From contig NZ_CAKQVD010000059.1 of assembly GCF_934277605.1 (NCBI RefSeq), forward strand, positions 1-11,418: 11,418 nucleotides of DNA, in the 5' to 3' direction. Both the position numbers and the translations under genes were made by a program. The notes below the pieces were generated by a model. That model did not search any database. It was not told the origin of the DNA and saw only the letters and a program-made list of their open reading frames with translations. This document shows positions 1 to 6,497 of this stretch, piece by piece; the stretch's first letter is position 1, and the number at the start of each line of letters is the position of its first letter. This DNA is from an uncultured Anaerotignum sp. Its GTDB lineage: Bacteria; Bacillota; Clostridia; Lachnospirales; Anaerotignaceae.

Positions 1-6
1 TATATC

Positions 7-28
7 TGAATTGCATTTTTGCAATTCA
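7..28. repeat. Perfect 8-bp inverted repeat downstream of parC
   Basis: TGAATTGC (7-14) and GCAATTCA (21-28) flank a six-base ATTTTT loop. There is no T run after the hairpin on the minus strand, so it is a poor intrinsic terminator for parC. It could be a protein-binding dyad for a gene beyond the window edge. Function is unknown. Confidence 0.5.
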
Positions 29-75
29 TTCATAAAAATTCATTTTTTGACTTGACTTTTAATAGTTAGTCTTTC

Positions 76-2304
76 TTATTCCCCCAACGCAAGCTGCCCC
101 GGCAGATGGTTGGCGACCTTATCCTTTTCCTGTATAAAATGCCCTGTGGTCGGGATTTTCTTCGTGCGGTAATATTCATATTCCTCTGTTTCAAATTCCG
201 CTTTGGTAAACACCTGCGTTACCACACTGTTTTTCTTTAGCGTAAACACCTGCACACCACCGGCGTTCTTTGTGGCACTCAAGGGAATCAAATCCGTATG
301 CAAAAGCGTTGCCTTATCCATGTTGCGCATGAGCATAAAATCGGTTTCCTCCGCAATTTTCGCCATCCGCACCAGCTCTGCCTTTGCGGAATAGGCATTG
401 ACCAGCTTTCTTCGGTTCGTCTTGGTTTCATAGGCAGAAAGCGGCACCTTTGCCGCCTTGCCGTTTGCAAAGAAGAACACCATCCGGCCGCTGTAATCCG
501 CCGTTGCCGTCATGTAGAGGATGCTTTCCTCCGCCTCCAGCTGCAAAAGGTTCGGCAGATATTCGCCCAAGGCGCTCGCTTTGGTATCCGCCACATCGGA
601 TGCCTTTAGCTTATACACATTCTGCCGATTGGAGAAGAACAGCAAATCCATACGGTTTGCACCCTCCACCTCCATCAGAAGAACGTCCTCCTCCTTAAGC
701 TTTTGCTCCCCTGCCATACGCAAGGAGGCATGGCTGATTTTTTTGAAATAATTTTCTTTGGTCAGGAAGAAGGTTACGGGATAATCCTCGATGAAATCCT
801 CCTTGGAAAGCACCGTCACATCATCCTCATGGATGATTTCCGTTTTTCTGGGCTTGCCGTATTTTTTCGCCACATTCCGCAGCTGTCTGCAAATGATATT
901 TTTGATTTTCGCATCGGAGCGGAGCGTTTCATTCAAACTCTTGATTTCCTTCTCCAACGCCTCCAGCTCTGCAATCCGCTTTAGGATATATTCCTTATTG
1001 ATGTTGCGCAGCTTAATCTCCGCAATAAATTCCGCCTGCACCTCATCAATGAAAAAGCCTGCCATCAAATTCGGCACAACCATTTTTTCCTCCTCGGTGC
1101 CACGGATAATGGCAATCGCCTTATCAATATCCATCAAAATTTTGGAAAGCCCCTCCAGCAAATGATATTTTTCGGATTTCTTCTGAATATCAAATGCAAT
1201 CTGACGGCGGATGGAATCCACACGGAACTCTGTCCAATGCTTCAAAATGCCGCCCACACCCAAGGTCATCGGTCTGCCGTGAATCAGCACATTGAAGTTA
1301 CAGCTAAAGCTGTCAGCAAGGGGTGTCATGGCAAACAGCTTGTGCATCAAAAGCTCCACATTTGTGCCGCGCTTTAGGTCAATCGTGATTTTCAAACCGT
1401 TTCTGTCCGATTCATCACGCACATCTGTGATATCCTTGATTTTCCCCGCCTTCACCAATGCAATGATTTTATCCACGATTGCCTCAATGTTGGTGGTATA
1501 GGGAATTTCATAAACCTCAATGCAGTTATCCTTTTTATCATAGCGATATTTCGCCCGCAGCTTCACACTGCCACGCCCCGTTTGATAAATCTGCTCCAAA
1601 TCCTTGCGGCTATAAATCAGCTCTCCCCCTGTGGAAAAATCGGGTGCGGAAAGCACCTCGCACAAATCAACCGCATCGTTCTTGATAAATTGCTCTGTCG
1701 CCTCGCACAGCTCCGTAAGGTTAAAGCTGCAAATGGAGGAGGCCATGCCCACCGCAATGCCAAGATTGGGGTTTGCCAAAATATTCGGGAAGGTGGTCGG
1801 CAAAAGTGTCGGCTCCTTCATGCTCCCGTCATAGTTATCCACAAAAGCAACGGTATCCTTGTCAATATCCGCAAAAATCTCCTGACAAATGCCCTCCAGC
1901 TTTACCTCTGTGTATCGGGAGGCAGCATACGCCATCTCTCTGGAGTAATATTTCCCGAAGTTCCCCTCGGAATCCACAAAGGGCACCAAAAGCGCCTCAT
2001 GATCCTTTGTCAGGCGCACCATGGTTTCATAAATCGCACTGTCTCCATGGGGGTTCAGCTTCATGGTCTGCCCCACCACATTGGCGGATTTGGTTCTGTC
2101 CCCCTTCAAAAGCCCCATCTGATACATGGTGTAAAGCAGCTTTCTGTGGGAGGGCTTAAAGCCGTCAATCTCAGGAATGGCACGGGAAACAATGACGCTC
2201 ATGGCATAGGGCATATAGTTCAGCTCAAGAGTATCGGTAATCCGCTGCTCCTGTATGAAGTTATCCTTATATTCTTTTTTCGTTGTTGTTTTCTTCTTTG
2301 CCAT
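76..2304 (-). CDS. parC: Type IIA DNA topoisomerase subunit A, ParC-like (topoisomerase IV A subunit)
   Basis: This is the 742-residue DNA breakage-reunion subunit of an ATP-dependent type IIA topoisomerase, which passes one duplex through a double-strand break in another. The winged-helix region has a quinolone-determining segment around residues 85-96 (PHGDSAIYE), with Ser89 and Glu93 at the positions of E. coli ParC Ser80/Glu84. The catalytic Arg130-Tyr131-Thr132 lies in AASRYTEVKL, and ANPNLGIAVGMAS (about 177-189) is the usual core motif. Residues beyond about 500 resemble a short degenerate beta-pinwheel. The GyrA box (QRRGGKG type) is absent; the equivalent region reads KASALGEYLPNLL, which favours a relaxing/decatenating ParC over a supercoiling GyrA. 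The ATG at 2304 follows AGAGGTGG, which overlaps the end of the upstream B-subunit gene, and the 11-base gap indicates co-transcription and probably translational coupling. A divergent clostridial gyrase-like paralogue remains possible. Confidence 0.9.
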   Translation of the reverse strand: MAKKKTTTKKEYKDNFIQEQRITDTLELNYMPYAMSVIVSRAIPEIDGFKPSHRKLLYTMYQMGLLKGDRTKSANVVGQTMKLNPHGDSAIYETMVRLTKDHEALLVPFVDSEGNFGKYYSREMAYAASRYTEVKLEGICQEIFADIDKDTVAFVDNYDGSMKEPTLLPTTFPNILANPNLGIAVGMASSICSFNLTELCEATEQFIKNDAVDLCEVLSAPDFSTGGELIYSRKDLEQIYQTGRGSVKLRAKYRYDKKDNCIEVYEIPYTTNIEAIVDKIIALVKAGKIKDITDVRDESDRNGLKITIDLKRGTNVELLMHKLFAMTPLADSFSCNFNVLIHGRPMTLGVGGILKHWTEFRVDSIRRQIAFDIQKKSEKYHLLEGLSKILMDIDKAIAIIRGTEEEKMVVPNLMAGFFIDEVQAEFIAEIKLRNINKEYILKRIAELEALEKEIKSLNETLRSDAKIKNIICRQLRNVAKKYGKPRKTEIIHEDDVTVLSKEDFIEDYPVTFFLTKENYFKKISHASLRMAGEQKLKEEDVLLMEVEGANRMDLLFFSNRQNVYKLKASDVADTKASALGEYLPNLLQLEAEESILYMTATADYSGRMVFFFANGKAAKVPLSAYETKTNRRKLVNAYSAKAELVRMAKIAEETDFMLMRNMDKATLLHTDLIPLSATKNAGGVQVFTLKKNSVVTQVFTKAEFETEEYEYYRTKKIPTTGHFIQEKDKVANHLPGQLALGE

Positions 2305-2315
2305 ACGTCCACCTC

Positions 2316-4289
2316 TTAGCTGATATCAATCATATCCAGATATTTATGGCCTTCCTCGGCAATGTGTTCCTTTCTGCCGGAAAGGTTCTCCCCAAGCAGC
2401 AGCTCAAAAATTGCCTGCGTCCGCTCTGCCTCATCCGGTGTAACCAAAATCAAGCGGCGTGTTTCGGGGTTCATGGTGGTTTCCCACATCATATCTGCGG
2501 CATTTTCGCCCAAGCCCTTCGAGCGTTTGATTTTTACCTTGCCCTTCAGCTTGGCAGTAATTTGGTTCTTTTCGCTGTCGGTATAGGCAAAATATTTTTC
2601 CTTGCCGTTGCGGATTTCATATAACGGAGATTCCGCAATATAGACCTTTTTTTCATAAATCAGGGTTGGCACCAAGCGGTACAGCATGGTCAAAAGCAGG
2701 GTGCGAATCTGGAAGCCGTCCACATCCGCATCGGTGCAGAGAATGACCTTGCTCCATCTGAGCTGCTCCAAGTCAAAGGAATTTAAGCCCTTATCATGCT
2801 TGGATTTCACCTCTACCCCACAGCCAAGCACCTTCAGCAAATCAATGATAATATCGTTGTTGAAAATTTTATTGTAATCTGCCTTCAAGCAGTTCAAAAT
2901 CTTCCCTCGGATGGGCATAATCGCTTGGAAATCCGCATCCCTGCCCTGCTTACAGGAGCCGAGTGCAGAATCGCCCTCCACAATATAAATTTCCCTGCGG
3001 GAAACATCTTTGGTGCGGCAGTTGACGAATTTTTCCACACGGTTATTCATATCCAGATTGCCTGTCAGCTTTTTGCGGATATTCACACGGGTGTTTTCCG
3101 CAGTTTCCCTGCTTCTTTTATTCGCAAGCACCTGTGCCGCAATCTTGTCCGCCTCCATTTTGTTTTCGATGAAATAAATCTCAAGCTGCCGGCGGAAGAA
3201 CTCCGTCATGGCCTCCTGTATAAATTTATTCGTGATGGATTTTTTCGTCTGGTTTTCATAGCTTGTCACGGTGGAGAAGGAGTTGATAACCAAAATCAAG
3301 CTATCCTCCACATCCGCAAAGGTAATCTTCTTTTCGTCCTTTTTATAAAGGCTGTTACTTTTCAAATATTTATCAATGGCAAACACAAACGCATTGCGCA
3401 CCGCCTTATCGGGCGAGCCGCCATATTCCAAAAAGCTGGAGTTGTGATAATATTCCAGCACATTCACATGGTTGTTGAAGCAAAACGCCGCCTCAAATTT
3501 CAAGCGATATTCCGGCTTATCCTCTCTGTCACGCCCCTTGGTTTCGCTCTGCAAATATTGCACCGTTGTCAAGCCCTTTTCGCCGTTCAGCTCGGCAATA
3601 TAATCCCGAATCCCGTTTTCATAGCAATATTGGAAGGCTTCGCCGCTCTCCTCATCGTAAAGCTCAAACAAAAGCCCCGCATTGACAACCGCCTGCTTTT
3701 TCAGCACATCCTGAAAATAGGAAAGCGGAATATGGATTTCCGTAAAAACCTCTCTGTCGGGCCGCCATGTAATCTGCGTGCCTGTGGAGTGCTTTTCCGC
3801 CGCCTCCTTCATCAGACCGCCGATATTCTCCCCCTTTTCAAAATGAAGCTGATAGCACATGCCGTCCCGATAGATGACTGCATCCATAAATTCGGAGGCA
3901 TACTGCGTGGCACAGGTGCCTAAGCCGTTCAGCCCCAAGCTGAATTCATAATTCTCCCCTGTGTTGTTTTGATATTTGCCGCCTGCATACAGCTCGCAGA
4001 ACACAAGCTCCCAGTTGAAGCAATCCTCCTTGGGGTTATAATCCACAGGAATCCCTCTGCCATGGTCTCGCACCAAAATCGAATCATCCTTAAAGCGTGT
4101 GATTTCGATTTTCTTGCCATAGCCCTCTCTTGCCTCATCAATGGAGTTGGAAAGAATTTCAAAAAAAGCATGCTCGCACCCATCCAGGCCATCGGAGCCA
4201 AAAATAACCCCCGGCCGCAGACGAACACGCTCCGCTCCCTTGAGGGAGGTAATGCTTTCATTATTATAATTGGAATCTTGCTTTTTCAT
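2316..4289 (-). CDS. parE: Type IIA DNA topoisomerase subunit B, ParE-like (topoisomerase IV B subunit)
   Basis: This is the 657-residue ATPase subunit partnering the downstream A subunit. The N-terminal GHKL ATPase domain shows EILSNSIDEA with Glu44 and Asn48, DHGRGI with Asp75 and Gly77, an ATP-lid glycine motif GLNGLGT (119-125), and the transducer QTK loop (Gln347-Lys349). The TOPRIM domain has EGDSALGSCKQGRD (Glu438) and CTDADVDG (Asp520, Asp522, Asp524), followed by IRTLLLTMLYR and RSKGLGE. The length fits ParE or short GyrB and lacks the insert of enterobacterial GyrB. Several usually invariant segments are altered: RPGVIFGS instead of RPGMYIGS, and GLNGLGTC instead of GLHGVGAS. All catalytic residues I can place are present, so this is a divergent but apparently active enzyme. 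The ATG at 4289 is preceded by GAGGTG six bases upstream. It is first in the operon and divergent from the LtaS-like gene. Confidence 0.9.
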   Translation of the reverse strand: MKKQDSNYNNESITSLKGAERVRLRPGVIFGSDGLDGCEHAFFEILSNSIDEAREGYGKKIEITRFKDDSILVRDHGRGIPVDYNPKEDCFNWELVFCELYAGGKYQNNTGENYEFSLGLNGLGTCATQYASEFMDAVIYRDGMCYQLHFEKGENIGGLMKEAAEKHSTGTQITWRPDREVFTEIHIPLSYFQDVLKKQAVVNAGLLFELYDEESGEAFQYCYENGIRDYIAELNGEKGLTTVQYLQSETKGRDREDKPEYRLKFEAAFCFNNHVNVLEYYHNSSFLEYGGSPDKAVRNAFVFAIDKYLKSNSLYKKDEKKITFADVEDSLILVINSFSTVTSYENQTKKSITNKFIQEAMTEFFRRQLEIYFIENKMEADKIAAQVLANKRSRETAENTRVNIRKKLTGNLDMNNRVEKFVNCRTKDVSRREIYIVEGDSALGSCKQGRDADFQAIMPIRGKILNCLKADYNKIFNNDIIIDLLKVLGCGVEVKSKHDKGLNSFDLEQLRWSKVILCTDADVDGFQIRTLLLTMLYRLVPTLIYEKKVYIAESPLYEIRNGKEKYFAYTDSEKNQITAKLKGKVKIKRSKGLGENAADMMWETTMNPETRRLILVTPDEAERTQAIFELLLGENLSGRKEHIAEEGHKYLDMIDIS

Positions 4290-4356
4290 GGTGACACCTC
4301 ACGATCTCTGCCCAAACCGCAGCTTGAAAAAAGCACAGTTTAAGCCACTATACCTA

Positions 4357-4385
4357 ACTTTACAGGACTTAACAGCCTCTGTCAA
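4357..4385 (-). promoter_or_regulatory. Putative sigma-A promoter of the parE-parC operon
   Basis: On the minus strand a perfect TTGACA (4385-4380) is followed after 17 bases by TAAAGT (4362-4357), which would start transcription about 60 bases before the parE ATG. A second -10-like TATAGT lies at 4352-4347, but its spacing to this -35 is too long. The -35 sits in the loop of a weak 5-bp inverted repeat (GCCTC at 4375-4379 with GAGGC at 4388-4392), which may be chance. The assignment rests on the consensus match alone. Confidence 0.5.
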
Positions 4386-4461
4386 GGGAGGCACCCCATT
4401 TTTCTTCGGCTCGCCTTTCGCAAAAAAACAGAAAAAACCGCAATTCCCTCCCCCGCTTTTC

Positions 4462-4490
4462 TTGAAAAACCGCCGCAACCGTGTTAAAAT
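4462..4490 (+). promoter_or_regulatory. Sigma-A promoter with extended -10 for the LtaS-like gene
   Basis: TTGAAA (4462-4467), a 17-base spacer and TAAAAT (4485-4490) preceded by TG (4482-4483) form a near-consensus extended -10 promoter. The expected transcription start is near 4497, about 38 bases before the ATG chosen at 4535. This placement excludes the in-frame GTG at 4481 as a start, because it would lie upstream of the transcript. Confidence 0.7.
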
Positions 4491-4516
4491 ATCCATTTGG
4501 AACCGAAAAAAACTAC

Positions 4517-4525
4517 AAAAGAGGT
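4517..4525 (+). promoter_or_regulatory. Ribosome binding site deciding the LtaS-like start
   Basis: AAAAGAGGT abuts an ATG at 4526 with no spacer but lies nine bases before the in-frame ATG at 4535. The normal spacing makes 4535 the better start. Confidence 0.6.
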
Positions 4526-4534
4526 ATGATAAAA

Positions 4535-6433
4535 ATGAAACGCTCCCGAACCCTTCGTAATAAAATAGACACTTATTTGCAGCAACATCAGCCTGCCGCT
4601 GTTCTCATGTGGCTCTTGGTGCTGCTGTTTCCCGTTTTTCTGACCTTAAGCGGCAATCTCATCTCGTTTTTGTCCGCAGAGACGAGCGCACTCTTGCTGC
4701 TGCGCACCCTGCTGACGCAAAACTGCGGTGCATTCCTGCTTGGGCTGCTTTTGATTTCCCTTTTCTATGGGGCAATGCTCTGCCTTTGCAGGCGTGTTCC
4801 CTTGGCCGCAGTGTTGACAGGCTTGCTTTTTACCATTCTGCCCACTGTGGATTTTCTGAAAACGGAAATTTTGAAGGAGCATTTTCTTCCTTGGGATATG
4901 CTGCTGGCGAAAAACGCAGACAGCTTTACCACCTTCCTTTCTGCCTTGAAAATCCCCGCACCGCTGTGGTGTCTTTGGGGCTTAACAGTGGCCTATCTTT
5001 TGCTTTTGGCCTTCCTTCGCCCGACACTGCCGCTTGCTTGGAAAAAGCGTGTCCTCGGCGCACCGCTGCTTTTGGCGTGCCTGTATCTTTGCACCATGAA
5101 CGGCACCGTCCGGGAGGGCTATAACCTTTTGGGGCTTTCCCCCAAGGCACCGAGTGATCAAACGAAAAACTATACGGAAAACGGCTTTCTGACCGCCTTC
5201 GTGCTGAACCTTTCTTCCTTAAATATGGGCGCACCCGAAAACTATAACGAAGCCTATTTGGAAAAGGAATTTGCGAAATATCAGCCGAATGAAAACAGCG
5301 GAGCGGATTTTCAAAATCCCGATATCATTGTCATTCTTTCCGAATCCTTCTGGGACCCCACAACCCTGAAAAATGTTACCTTTTCCGAGGACCCCTTGAA
5401 AAATTATCGCCGCATTGCAGAAACAAACCCCAGCGGCAACATGGTTTCCTGCACCTTCGGCGGCGGCACGGTGCGTCCCGAATTTGAAATTTTGACAGGC
5501 ATGAACACAAGCATGCTGCCCTCCGGCAATGTGCCTTATCAGCAATATCTGTTCAACAACATTTATTCCTTTGCACGCCAGTTCAAAAATCAGGGCTATG
5601 ATACGATAGGGATTCATACCTATCAAAAGGAGTTTTATGAGCGTGACCGCGCCTATCCCCTGATGGGCTTTGATGATTTTCTGGGAGAATATGACCTGCA
5701 CGCAGAGCAGCACTTCAACAGCGGCCCCTTCCTCACGGATGAAACGCTTGTGGAGGAAATCATGTATCAGCTGGAGCAGCCGCATGAAACAGGCGTTTTC
5801 ATCCAAGCCATTACCATGGAAAACCATGGGCTTTATCTCGATAAATTAGATTCCTCCGAATGGAATATTGATTTTACCTCCGATGCACTTTCCGAGGAGG
5901 AAAGCAATCTTCTGCATAACTATTGCAAGGGGGTTTCCGATTCGGATGCACAGCTTGGCAGGCTGTATGACTATGTGATGAACCGGGAAAAACCGACGGT
6001 TGTGCTTTGGTACGGCGACCACCTGCCAACCCTTGGGAACGATTTTGCGGTCTATACCGCAACCGGTACCATTTCCTCCACCACCGCTGCCGATTGGACA
6101 ACCGAGGAAAAATATCAGATGTTCTCCACCCCCTATGTCACATTCAGCAATTATGACACAGGGCATCCCTATCGTGCCGAGGGCGAAGCCGTTTCTCCCT
6201 ATCTGCTGAATGCACTGCTGACGGATTATATCGGCGCACCCGAAACCCTGCGGAACAATTTCCTTTTGGATTTATATGAAACCTGCCCTGTCATCAGCCC
6301 CTATTATCAGCTTTATTCCGAAGGCTCCGAGGAGTCCACCCGAAATAAATATATCAAGCTGCATGAGCTTTTGACGTATGATGATTTGATGGGAAAGCAA
6401 TATCTGACTAAGGCACTTTTGCCGCAGAAATAA
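4535..6433 (+). CDS. LtaS-family membrane phosphoglycerol transferase (sulfatase fold)
   Basis: This 632-residue membrane enzyme belongs to the lipoteichoic acid synthase/alkaline phosphatase superfamily. About five transmembrane helices (roughly residues 21-45, 52-85, 88-108, 142-162, 173-188) are followed by an extracellular catalytic domain from about 260 to 540. Visible active-site elements are the metal ligand Glu270 in LSESFWD, the nucleophile Thr312 in FGGGTVRPEFE, His431 in TMENHG, and Asp495-His496 in WYGDHLP, matching the Glu/Thr/Asp-His set known from S. aureus LtaS. By family it would transfer glycerol-phosphate groups from phosphatidylglycerol to a glycolipid anchor or polymer outside the membrane. 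Clostridia carry several paralogues, so the exact polymer cannot be assigned, and a phosphoethanolamine or other phosphoglycerol transfer is possible. The start is set by promoter and ribosome-site placement. It is a single gene, divergent from parE and convergent with the next gene. Confidence 0.85.
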   Translation: MKRSRTLRNKIDTYLQQHQPAAVLMWLLVLLFPVFLTLSGNLISFLSAETSALLLLRTLLTQNCGAFLLGLLLISLFYGAMLCLCRRVPLAAVLTGLLFTILPTVDFLKTEILKEHFLPWDMLLAKNADSFTTFLSALKIPAPLWCLWGLTVAYLLLLAFLRPTLPLAWKKRVLGAPLLLACLYLCTMNGTVREGYNLLGLSPKAPSDQTKNYTENGFLTAFVLNLSSLNMGAPENYNEAYLEKEFAKYQPNENSGADFQNPDIIVILSESFWDPTTLKNVTFSEDPLKNYRRIAETNPSGNMVSCTFGGGTVRPEFEILTGMNTSMLPSGNVPYQQYLFNNIYSFARQFKNQGYDTIGIHTYQKEFYERDRAYPLMGFDDFLGEYDLHAEQHFNSGPFLTDETLVEEIMYQLEQPHETGVFIQAITMENHGLYLDKLDSSEWNIDFTSDALSEEESNLLHNYCKGVSDSDAQLGRLYDYVMNREKPTVVLWYGDHLPTLGNDFAVYTATGTISSTTAADWTTEEKYQMFSTPYVTFSNYDTGHPYRAEGEAVSPYLLNALLTDYIGAPETLRNNFLLDLYETCPVISPYYQLYSEGSEESTRNKYIKLHELLTYDDLMGKQYLTKALLPQK

Positions 6434-6447
6434 AATACCAACCACGC

Positions 6448-6480
6448 AAAAAGGGGAGCCTTGAAAAAGACTCCCCCTTT
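6448..6480 (-). terminator. Hairpin terminator (repeat copy 1) between convergent genes
   Basis: On the minus strand a GGGGGAG / CTCCCC stem with a 12-base loop is followed by five T residues, a rho-independent terminator for the surface-protein gene. Read on the plus strand, the same hairpin ends in CTCCCCCTTTC and could also stop the LtaS-like transcript, though with a poorer T tract. It is a repeat of the hairpin at 8743-8775, with the loop inverted. Confidence 0.8.
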
Positions 6481-6493
6481 CTTATGCTTTCTT
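6448..6493. repeat. 46-bp terminator repeat, copy 1
   Basis: This copy aligns without gaps to 8743-8788. The left arm of 11 bases has one mismatch and the right 23 bases (CTCCCCCTTT plus CTTATGCTTTCTT) are identical. The central 12 bases CCTTGAAAAAGA are the exact reverse complement of the loop in the other copy. It is followed here by a second partial CTTATGCTT unit that runs to the stop codon of the surface-protein gene. Confidence 0.85.
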
Positions 6494-6497
6494 ATGC

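Noticed and set aside
20..48. Arg-box-like ATTCATAAAAATTCAT
   Set aside because: The ATTCA elements are direct repeats rather than the inverted TGAAT...ATTCA arrangement of an ArgR site, so the match is poor.
1582..2319. Plus-strand open frame of 245 codons antisense to parC
   Set aside because: It is a shadow of the ParC-like breakage-reunion domain, with low-complexity translation and no recognisable start signals.
2796..3923. Plus-strand open frame of 375 codons antisense to parE
   Set aside because: The opposite strand encodes a clear ParE-like protein with all catalytic motifs. The antisense translation resembles no family and has no ribosome site.
4375..4392. Inverted repeat GCCTC/GAGGC around the parE -35 as an operator
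   Set aside because: Arms of only five bases are expected by chance in a region this size; nothing else supports a regulator site.
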